A DNA stretch of 31,083 nt from the NCBI GenBank assembly GCA_002439805.1, contig DJPQ01000100.1:24852-55934 (forward strand). The letters are read 5' to 3'. Under the pieces are notes generated by a model that was not told the DNA's origin, ran no database searches, and saw only the letters and a program-made list of their open reading frames with translations. Below are positions 22,814-29,934 of the stretch, piece after piece. Source of the DNA: Bacteroidales bacterium UBA6408. Its GTDB lineage: Bacteria > Bacteroidota > Bacteroidia > Bacteroidales > UBA932. The translations under genes were made by a program, and so were the position numbers. The first letter of the stretch is position 1; each line of letters opens with the position of its first letter.

Positions 22814-25060
22814 ATGAAAGCAAGACTCACAGTGATTACGGCCATCGCGATGATGGCGCTGTGCGGAACCGCCTCGGACTCCGGGGCAATTCCCGCGAAG
22901 AACCATCTGATTATATACACCCAGCCGGACGGCTCGACATTCAGAGGATATGTGCGAGGCGACGAGTTCTGTCATGTCAGCACGACCGCTTCGGGACGGA
23001 GCATCGTGAAGGATGCCGACGGATGGTGGTATTACGCTTCCCTCGCCGCGGACGGAAGCCTGGCAGCGACGGGAAGCAGGGTCAATGCGGCGGAAGCGTC
23101 TCTCTCCGCATTTTCTGCGGCACACGAAACCATATTCCCGAAAGCATCGGAAAGGCGGAGGATTTTCAATGAAAACGTCGCGAGGAAGCCGATGATGCGG
23201 AATTTTCTCGCACAGGACGGAGCCTCGACCAAATCCGCGTCCATGCCGAAGCAGAAGCACGGAATCGTGATTCTCGCGCAGTTCAGCGACGTTCCGTTCA
23301 CCTACACAAGACAGAATTTCGTGGATTTGCTGACGAAGAAGGGATATTCCCACAACGGGGCGGTCGGGAGCGCATTGGACTATTTCAACGACCAGTTCAA
23401 CGGAGAGGTCGAGTTCAGCTTCGACGTGTCGGAGATTGTCACGCTGCCGAGGAACAGGAAATATTATGGCGAAAACAAAAACGGCGAGGACAAGAATGCT
23501 GAGCAGATGATTGTCGATGCCTGCAGGCTTGCGTCGGAAAACGGGACGGATTTCTCTAAATATGACGACGACAACGACGGGACGGTCGATAATGTCTTTG
23601 TGTTCTTTTCCGGCGGTGACGAAGCGGACGGAGCCGGAGACGACTGCATATGGTCACACGCATATTACCTCTATTCCGGACAGGAAAGGATTACGCTCAG
23701 GCTCAACGGCAAGCTCATTGACAGCTATGCCTGCACAGCGGAGCTCACGGCCGAAATCGACGAATACGGTGGAGCATACGGCATAACAGGGAACTATTTT
23801 CTCGCGGGAATAGGAACATTCTGCCACGAGTACAGCCACACATTCGGGCTTCCTGATTTCTACGACACCGACTACGAAGGCAGCGGAGGACAGGCGGAGG
23901 CTCTCTGGACCTGCACCGGTCTTATGGACGGAGGAAACATGAACGACTACGGCAACACGCCGCCATACTACAATGCAATAGACAGGGAATACCTCGGAAT
24001 CGGTGAGGCACTGGCACTTGAGGCAGGCAGCCACAGGCTCGAACCGATACATCTGAACGGCAAATACTACCGGCTGGAGACAGGCACGAAGGACGAGTAT
24101 TTCCTCATCGAGTGCAGGAGCAACAAGACGCTGTGGGACAAGCACATCGGAGGAAAAGGAATGCTGGTCTATCACATTGACAAGTCCTCGAACCAAGCCG
24201 GGAAATCCGACAATGAGGGCGGCGTGATAACCGCGCTGCAAAGATGGAATTACAACGAAGTCAACTGCCGTCCGGACAGGCAGTGCGCCGACATCGTCGA
24301 AGCCGACCCCAATGTTGTCCGTCAGGCCCACAGCGGGAACAGATTCAGTCCGACCGCCGCACAGGTTGCAAAGATATTCTTCCCGAGCGGCACTCACAAC
24401 ACCCTCGGACCGGACAACGGGCTCTCGGGATGGGACGGCAACGGATGCGGAGTGCAGATTTATGGGATTCAGACAGAAAGCGACGGCTCGGTGTCATTCT
24501 CGGTGGGCAAGCCCAAGGAAGTCAGCGCCACTGTCAGGAAAGACGTGTTCCAGAATGCCGCGATTCTTGAAATAGAGATGTTCAATGCCGGTGGAGAAAT
24601 AACGATAAAATACGGATTGTCCGGAAAGTCGTTGACCTCACAGACGGCTTCAAGCGCAGACGAGTCAGGGAAATATGTCGTCCGTCTCGACGGACTGACT
24701 CCCCGGCAGACCTACAAGACTGAGATTTACGCAACGGTGGAGGGCACACAGAGAAAGGTCGCCTCGGCGTCATTTATTACAAAGCCCGTTTCCGGGACAT
24801 ATCCGGCAATAATCGTTGATGTTGAAGGACGGAACGATGACGGTTCATTTGCCTCCGGCACAAAGATTCCGCTGGTTCTGAACAATGCCGCTGCGGCAAA
24901 GAAAGTGGAGTGGTATTTTGACGGCAAGGCCATAGATACGGACAAGGAGTTCTACCTCACCGTTGAGAAAACCGGAACATTGAAAGCGGTCATGACATAC
25001 TCCGACGGGGTTCAGACAAGCATTTACAAGAAAGTTGTAGTAAAGAATCAGTTACAATGA
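22814..25060 (+). CDS. Secreted M6-family metalloprotease (immune inhibitor A-like)
   Basis: 748 residues from ATG 22814 (MKARLTVITAIAMMALCGTASDSGA, a Sec signal). An in-frame ATG at 22763 would add 17 charged residues before the signal, so I reject it. The zinc site HEYSHTFGLPDFYD (His338, Glu339, His342, Asp348) fits HExxHxxGxxD of the M6 peptidase domain. An Asp-rich stretch (YDDDNDGTVDN) resembles a calcium-binding loop. The C-terminal third (about 560-748) reads as two beta-sandwich (Fn3/Ig-like) modules. I see no T9SS C-terminal sorting domain. The stop TGA overlaps the next start in ATGA (25057-25060). Confidence 0.85.
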   Translation: MKARLTVITAIAMMALCGTASDSGAIPAKNHLIIYTQPDGSTFRGYVRGDEFCHVSTTASGRSIVKDADGWWYYASLAADGSLAATGSRVNAAEASLSAFSAAHETIFPKASERRRIFNENVARKPMMRNFLAQDGASTKSASMPKQKHGIVILAQFSDVPFTYTRQNFVDLLTKKGYSHNGAVGSALDYFNDQFNGEVEFSFDVSEIVTLPRNRKYYGENKNGEDKNAEQMIVDACRLASENGTDFSKYDDDNDGTVDNVFVFFSGGDEADGAGDDCIWSHAYYLYSGQERITLRLNGKLIDSYACTAELTAEIDEYGGAYGITGNYFLAGIGTFCHEYSHTFGLPDFYDTDYEGSGGQAEALWTCTGLMDGGNMNDYGNTPPYYNAIDREYLGIGEALALEAGSHRLEPIHLNGKYYRLETGTKDEYFLIECRSNKTLWDKHIGGKGMLVYHIDKSSNQAGKSDNEGGVITALQRWNYNEVNCRPDRQCADIVEADPNVVRQAHSGNRFSPTAAQVAKIFFPSGTHNTLGPDNGLSGWDGNGCGVQIYGIQTESDGSVSFSVGKPKEVSATVRKDVFQNAAILEIEMFNAGGEITIKYGLSGKSLTSQTASSADESGKYVVRLDGLTPRQTYKTEIYATVEGTQRKVASASFITKPVSGTYPAIIVDVEGRNDDGSFASGTKIPLVLNNAAAAKKVEWYFDGKAIDTDKEFYLTVEKTGTLKAVMTYSDGVQTSIYKKVVVKNQLQ

Positions 25061-25464
25061 AGAAGATATATGTTTTTATGCTGACGGCGGCCGCTCTGAC
25101 CGGATGCGTGAGGGGAAATCTTGAAGAGCCGTCCTATGATGACGGTCTCGCGCTAAGCGTGGGCGGCAAGGAGATTTTCAAATATGACGAGTTCACCTGG
25201 CAGGCTGAGGCCGGAAACGACAATGTGTTCGTGATGCTCAAGGACGATGAAAGCTGCTGGTACAGGCTTGAATGCGACGGATGCCCTACCGATGTCGGGG
25301 ACGAGGTCTCGGGAAACCTCTCGTGGAGAACCGAAGAGGAGTCTAAGGACAGCCGTATGAAGAACATCACGCTGAGGGTCAGCTCCATCGACACGGAATC
25401 CGGAATGATGCACCTGTGGTCTCAGGAGAAGGGTGTCGCCGTAATGGTACACACCGTGAGATGA
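25057..25464 (+). CDS. Small lipoprotein of unknown function, coupled to the M6 protease gene
   Basis: 135 residues: signal MKKIYVFMLTAAALTGC with the lipidated Cys at 17, then an acidic soluble domain of about 115 residues rich in Asp and Glu, with two Cys in CDGC (around residues 73-76). I recognise no family. The 4-bp ATGA overlap with the M6 protease gene implies translational coupling, so a role as protease partner, anchor or inhibitor is plausible but unproven. Confidence 0.7.
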   Translation: MKKIYVFMLTAAALTGCVRGNLEEPSYDDGLALSVGGKEIFKYDEFTWQAEAGNDNVFVMLKDDESCWYRLECDGCPTDVGDEVSGNLSWRTEEESKDSRMKNITLRVSSIDTESGMMHLWSQEKGVAVMVHTVR

Positions 25465-25485
25465 AGACTGTGAGATAAAGAAAGA

Positions 25486-27525
25486 ATGAAATCGACGATG
25501 AAGGATTATGGATTTGTGAGGGTGGCGGCGGCAGTTCCGGTGGTGAGCATTGCCGACCCGAAGAGGAACGCGGAAAGGATTTGCGAACTGATTGACAAGG
25601 CGGAAGACAGACAGGTCTCCCTGCTCGCATTCCCCGAGTTGTGCGTCACGGGCTACAGCTGCGCGGACCTGTTCGGTCAGAATCTGCTCATAGAGGCCGC
25701 CGAGAAGGCCGTGGCTGATATTGCCCGGCATACGGACGGACTGGCGGTGACGGTTGTCATCGGAGTTCCGCTGCGGTTCGCGGGACATCTCTACAACTGC
25801 GCGGCGGTCATAGGCCGGGGGAAGATTCACGGACTCGTCCCGAAAATCCATCTTCCGAACTACGGCGAGTTCTACGAGGCCCGGTGGTTCACCTCGGGGG
25901 CGGAGTTCATGCAGTCTCCGGAGGCAGTCAGCTATGCGGGACAGCTGACGGTTCTCGGCCCGAATCAGATTTTCTCGCTCGGACGGACTTTGTTCGCCGT
26001 GGAGATATGCGAGGATCTGTGGACTCCGGTGCCGCCGTCATCGTTCCACAGCATTGCCGGAGCGCTGCTCACGGTGAACCTCTCGGCAAGCAACGAGGTC
26101 ATCGGCAAAGAGGACTACCGGCGCAGCCTGGTCACGATGCAGTCGGCAAGAGCCATTGGCGGATACATCTACTGCTCGGCCGGTTACGGCGAATCTACGC
26201 AGGACCTGGTCTATTCCGGAGCCGCGCTGATTGCAGAAAACGGGCATATTCTCGCGGAAAACCGGCGGTTCAGCCTTGCCGGCTCGCTCACAGTCGCGGA
26301 CATCGACAGCGAGCGGCTTGAAACCCTCAGGCAGAAAAGCAGCACTTTCAGCGCTCTCTCCCCCGACGGGAACGGCAACTGGAGAGCGGATTACCGGTTC
26401 GTTACTGTCGGGAACGCCGCCGACACGGACTTCGCGGCCGTGCTTCACCACGGCATCGACCCGCATCCCTTCGTCCCGTCAGATGCCGGCGGAGCACTGG
26501 ACGAACGCTGCCGCGAGGTCACTGACATTCAGGTGGAGGGGCTTCTGACAAGGCTCGCCCACATCGGCTGCAAGTCAGCGGTCATCGGCATCTCTGGAGG
26601 CCTCGACAGCACGCTCGCACTGCTTGTGACGGTGCAGGCGTTCGACAGGCTCGGATGGGAACGCGGCCGCATCATCGGCGTGACGATGCCGGGCTACGGG
26701 ACGACGGACAGGACCTACCGCAACGCGCTCGACCTGATGGCGGCGCTCGGCGTCACTTCGCGTGAGATTCCAATCGCAGCGGCCTGTGACCGCCATTTTC
26801 TCGACATCGGACACGACAAGGAAATTCACGACGTGACATACGAGAACTCGCAGGCACGCGAACGGACACAGATTCTCATGGACGTCGCCAACCAGGCGGG
26901 CGGCATCGTGGTCGGCACCGGCGACCTCTCCGAACTCGCGCTCGGATGGGCGACCTACAACGGCGACCACATGTCGATGTATGCCGTGAACGCCAGCATC
27001 CCGAAGACCCTAGTGCGGCATCTCGTGCGCTGGACGGCGGACAAGATTGAGGGGACGACGGCCGGAGCATCCTGCTCAGCAAATAACTCAACATACGACT
27101 CGGTGGCAGTTTCAGCAGACAATTCGGGAACAATGCCGAGGACAGTCAGAGAAATCCTCATTGACATCACGGAGACCCCGGTAAGTCCGGAACTTCTCCC
27201 GGCCGGCAAGGACGGGAAGATTCTTCAGGTGACGGAAGACCTCGTAGGCCCGTATGAGCTGCACGACTTCTTCCTCTACAATTTCTTCCGCTTCGGCTAC
27301 GCGCCCGAGAAGATTCAGTTTCTCGCCGAAAAGGCCTTTGCAGACAGCTACGACAGCGCAACCATCAGCAAATGGCTCCGCACCTTCATCCGCCGCTTCT
27401 TCTCCCAGCAGTTCAAGCGCTCCTGCCTCCCCGACGGTCCCAAGGTCGGCAGCGTCACCCTCTCCCCCCGCGGAGACTGGCGTATGCCCTCCGACGCGTT
27501 TGCAAGACTGTTTCTGGAGTTCTGA
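25486..27525 (+). CDS. nadE: Glutamine-dependent NAD(+) synthetase
   Basis: 679-residue bifunctional enzyme: an N-terminal nitrilase-like glutaminase supplies ammonia to the C-terminal synthetase, which amidates NaAD to NAD. Numbering from ATG 25486: nitrilase triad Glu51 (FPELCVTGY), Lys120 (VPKIHLPNYGEF) and Cys175 (VEICEDLW), all present. The ATP-pyrophosphatase loop SGGLDST is at 368-374, followed by GTGDLSELALGW. ATG 25498 (MKDYGF) is the alternative start and leaves the domain intact. Normal length for the long form. It marks the end of the GC-rich block before the AT-richer island. Confidence 0.94.
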   Translation: MKSTMKDYGFVRVAAAVPVVSIADPKRNAERICELIDKAEDRQVSLLAFPELCVTGYSCADLFGQNLLIEAAEKAVADIARHTDGLAVTVVIGVPLRFAGHLYNCAAVIGRGKIHGLVPKIHLPNYGEFYEARWFTSGAEFMQSPEAVSYAGQLTVLGPNQIFSLGRTLFAVEICEDLWTPVPPSSFHSIAGALLTVNLSASNEVIGKEDYRRSLVTMQSARAIGGYIYCSAGYGESTQDLVYSGAALIAENGHILAENRRFSLAGSLTVADIDSERLETLRQKSSTFSALSPDGNGNWRADYRFVTVGNAADTDFAAVLHHGIDPHPFVPSDAGGALDERCREVTDIQVEGLLTRLAHIGCKSAVIGISGGLDSTLALLVTVQAFDRLGWERGRIIGVTMPGYGTTDRTYRNALDLMAALGVTSREIPIAAACDRHFLDIGHDKEIHDVTYENSQARERTQILMDVANQAGGIVVGTGDLSELALGWATYNGDHMSMYAVNASIPKTLVRHLVRWTADKIEGTTAGASCSANNSTYDSVAVSADNSGTMPRTVREILIDITETPVSPELLPAGKDGKILQVTEDLVGPYELHDFFLYNFFRFGYAPEKIQFLAEKAFADSYDSATISKWLRTFIRRFFSQQFKRSCLPDGPKVGSVTLSPRGDWRMPSDAFARLFLEF

Positions 27526-27625
27526 CGTCACCAGATGGGACGCGCCGCCTCTTTAGCTGGCTTCATATAGCAATTTTTCTTGAGATATTCATAATTACCT
27601 TATTTTTTGTAATTTTGCGACATAT
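27526..27625 (+). promoter_or_regulatory. Gap with promoter for the ImmA/IrrE-DUF4411 module
   Basis: Composition drops to AT-rich about 30 bp after the nadE stop. TAATTTTG (about 27609-27616) matches TAnnTTTG and lies about 10 bp before the ATG at 27626, so the transcript would be nearly leaderless. The CTGG/CCAG repeat around the nadE stop is too weak to call a terminator. Confidence 0.45.
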
Positions 27626-28735
27626 ATGGTTGAAAGAATAGAAATAAGAGCTCATATACTCGAGTGGGCAATCACTCGCGCAGGTTATTCTTTGGCCAGA
27701 TATCGTGAAGAAAATGAGAAAGTTGCGGCATGGATTGATGGCGAGAAGAAACCAACCTTAAAGCAACTTGAAGAGTTTGCAAGCAAACTTCATGTTCCAT
27801 TTGGATTTCTTTTTCTGGATACACCTCCGGTCGAGAAATCTCCCATCCCGTTCTTTAGAGGAAAAGCCAATAATGGGCATCTCGACTTAAATACCTACGA
27901 TACAGTTCTCACTCTACAGCGAAGACAGGAATGGTTATCGAATTATTTAGCTGACAACAATCTTGGACGGCGCGAGTTTGTAGGAAGCCTTCATGGCTGT
28001 ACTTCTGCGAATCATATTGTTGATGCGGTAAGGAATCTCCTCAAACTGGAGGAGACATGGGCTTTTTCTTTTCAAAGAAACGAGCAGGCTGTCAACAAAC
28101 TCACCGAGATTCTGGAAGAATTGGGGGTTATTGTTGAGTTTAACGGAGTTGTTGGCAACAACACACATAGACCTATCAATGTAGATGAATGTCGTGGCTT
28201 CTCTTTGGTAGATGACACAGCTCCTTTCATTTTTGTTAATAGTGCCGACAGCAAAACAGCACAACTGTTTACTCTCATTCACGAATTCGCCCATTTGCTC
28301 CTTGGCGTCAGTTCCGGGTATGGCGGCGAAGAAGGCATCAATGAAAACGATGTCGAGATGCTATGCGATAAGGTCGCAGCAAATTTCCTTGTACCGGAAA
28401 ATGCTTTACGCGCAAACTGGATCACTATTGAAAAGACAGCACAAAAGTTCAAGGTCAGTGGCCTTGTTACAGCCAGACGCGCAAAAGAGCTAAGGCTGAT
28501 TAGCCATCAGCAGTTTCAGGACTTCTATAATATGTACCAGACACGACCTGTCGGCAATGAATTCAGAAGAGGCAGTGGCGGTGATTTCCATCTTGTAGCG
28601 AAGAAACGGATTGGCTATACATTCGCCGTGTATGTCAACAATGCGGTACGAAGCAATAAACTATCTCAGGTTGAAGCATACCGACTTACAGGTCTCTATT
28701 GCAACACTTATTCAAGTTTCATGTCTAAATTGTAA
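27626..28735 (+). CDS. HTH-ImmA/IrrE family zinc peptidase, antitoxin-like
   Basis: 369 residues. The N-terminal part (about 8-60: ILEWAITRAGYSLARYREEN ... LEEFASKLHVPFGFLF) is a helix-turn-helix of the Xre-like type found fused to ImmA/IrrE (DUF955/COG2856) peptidases. The zinc motif HEFAH is at about residues 220-224 (LFTLIHEFAHLLLG), with a downstream glutamate region (ENDVEMLCDKVAANFLVPE) supplying the third ligand. The stop TAA overlaps an ATG for the next gene (TAATG, 28733-28737). Such proteins commonly act as antitoxins for PIN-type toxins, and the paired DUF4411 gene supports that. AT-richer base composition than nadE suggests transfer. Confidence 0.85.
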   Translation: MVERIEIRAHILEWAITRAGYSLARYREENEKVAAWIDGEKKPTLKQLEEFASKLHVPFGFLFLDTPPVEKSPIPFFRGKANNGHLDLNTYDTVLTLQRRQEWLSNYLADNNLGRREFVGSLHGCTSANHIVDAVRNLLKLEETWAFSFQRNEQAVNKLTEILEELGVIVEFNGVVGNNTHRPINVDECRGFSLVDDTAPFIFVNSADSKTAQLFTLIHEFAHLLLGVSSGYGGEEGINENDVEMLCDKVAANFLVPENALRANWITIEKTAQKFKVSGLVTARRAKELRLISHQQFQDFYNMYQTRPVGNEFRRGSGGDFHLVAKKRIGYTFAVYVNNAVRSNKLSQVEAYRLTGLYCNTYSSFMSKL

Positions 28736-29234
28736 TGAGTATGCCATACCTGTGCTGGATACCAACATATTGATTGAATCAAAGAACAGAACTCCCTTCG
28801 ATGTATTCCCTTCATATTGGGAAAAACTCAAGAAGGAGATTATTGCAGGTAATGTATTTACGAGCGAGAAGGTCAAGAATGAGATTTTTAGAGGAAATGA
28901 GGGTGATGAACTGGTAGTTTGGATTGATTCGTTGCCTAATCATTTCTTCATTGATTTGGATGCCGAGGTCATGATAGAATATGCGCGAATCATTAATTGC
29001 GTGAACATCAACCCAAATTACCTCGCACCTGCAAAAGCCGAATTTGCCAGTGCAGATATAGCAGATGCCTTCCTTATAGCAACGGCTTCTGCAAAGAATA
29101 TTCTTCTCGTAACCAATGAAGTCAGTGAGCCTCAAAGGCGCAACAGGGTTAAGATTCCCGACGTCGCAGCTTCTCAAAATGTAATATGCTGTTCTTTAAT
29201 AGATATGTTACGCGGTCTCCATATATCTATCTGA
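28735..29234 (+). CDS. DUF4411 PIN-like protein, probable toxin; start disrupted or non-canonical
   Basis: The PIN-like frame starts at VLDTNILIESKN and continues through NVFTSEKVKNEIFRG, ASADIADAFLIATASAKNILLVTNE, to VICCSLIDMLRG, the usual DUF4411 pattern with acidic metal-site residues (D in LDTN, E in VKNE, D in ADIADAF). The expected start, ATG 28735 (MSMPYL..., overlapping the ImmA/IrrE stop as TAATG), is in a different frame and hits a stop after 12 codons. In the PIN frame there is no ATG after the ImmA/IrrE stop; GTG 28752 would start directly at LDTN (160 residues). A one-base loss between ATG 28735 and GTG 28752 best explains this, giving a partly inactivated gene or one that needs a non-ATG start. 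Likely RNase toxin; the activity is not proven. Confidence 0.65.
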
Positions 29235-29242
29235 ATAAGCGC

Positions 29243-29566
29243 TCAGCCGATGGTCATGCCGAGACGGAACATCGGCATATACATGGCAATCAGGACAAAG
29301 GCGACTATGGCTCCCACCAAAAGGATGAGGAGAGGCTCGACGATGCTGTTCAGCTGACGGACTTCATGCGCCAGTTCGGAGTCGAGAGCGTCGGCCTGCG
29401 AAAGGAGAGTGCTGTCGAGAGTGTTTGTCTCCTCGCCGACACGGAGAAGGACAAGAAGCCGTTTGCCGTATAGGGATTCATGATGCGCGAGGCCGTCGGA
29501 CAGAGAGCCTCCCCTTTCAACCTCAGAGGCGGCCTCTTCCAACGACTTGCGGAAAGGATAATTGGT
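29243..29566 (-). pseudogene. C-terminal fragment of a type II secretion F (GspF/PilC) protein
   Basis: Minus-strand frame TNYPFRKSLEEAASEVERGG ... GEETNTLDSTLLSQADALDSELAHEVRQL ... LLILLVGAIVAFVLIAMYMPMF matches the second half of a GspF domain, including the conserved RVGEETNTLDSTL segment and the C-terminal membrane helix. A TGA (29567-29569) directly precedes it, upstream sequence is unrelated and AT-rich, and no start fits a full protein (about 300-400 residues expected). About the last 107 residues remain. The stop codon lies 9 bp from the DUF4411 stop. Confidence 0.72.
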
Positions 29567-29753
29567 TCACGTTCACCATCAAATGCAACCTCATGTGTGA
29601 ACACATATAATGTATAATCCGAATTCGTTTATTACTTGTATTCCCGGGTATTTCACAAAAATACTATAACAAGAGGTCATCAATACAGATGCTAATGTCA
29701 AAATGAGAAATCGTTTCTTTTTCATGATTATAAGGGTTATCACCAATAGCAGA

Positions 29754-29843
29754 CTACAGCTTCAGAAGGTTTATAGGCACGACATAGACTCCGTCATTGC
29801 GTCGATAGGCTCTGCCGACTGCCGTAAGAACCATAAGGGTCAT
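29754..29843 (-). pseudogene. Short remnant: possible 3' end of a deleted gene
   Basis: Minus-strand ORF of 29 codons (ATG 29843 to TAG 29754) ending in AYRRNDGVYVVPINLLKL. The pattern YRR.DGVYVVPI looks like the C-terminus of larger Bacteroidales proteins that I recall as AAA-ATPase/DUF4143-type, but I cannot confirm this without a search. It lies directly downstream of the 23-nt repeats, as if the body of the gene had been deleted. Confidence 0.35.
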
Positions 29844-29911
29844 AAAAATCCCATGATTTTCAATGAAAAATTCCCATGATTTTCAACGAAAAATTCCCAT
29901 AATTTTCAATT
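29844..29911. repeat. Three tandem 23-nt repeats
   Basis: Units at 29844-29865, 29866-29888 and 29889-29911 follow AAAAATTCCCATGATTTTCAA plus two variable bases (CATG becomes CATA in the third). Not CRISPR: the units abut with no spacers. Could be iteron-like regulator sites for the lost gene. Confidence 0.7.
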
Positions 29912-29934
29912 TAGACGGAAATAGAGATAGAGAA

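Larger units (their letters stand above)
29567..29934. other. AT-rich region without an intact gene
   Basis: About 370 bp between the GspF fragment and tex. It contains a 29-codon minus-strand remnant (29754-29843) and three 23-nt tandem repeats (29844-29911). The part nearest the GspF fragment (29570-29750) shows no gene, RNA or repeat that I recognise. Confidence 0.55.

Noticed and set aside
25153..25851. Minus-strand open frame (232 codons) across the lipoprotein and nadE start
   Set aside because: It spans two coding genes on the opposite strand and shows no family motif, so it is taken as a shadow.
29844..29911. Possible short CRISPR array
   Set aside because: The 23-nt units abut each other with no spacers.
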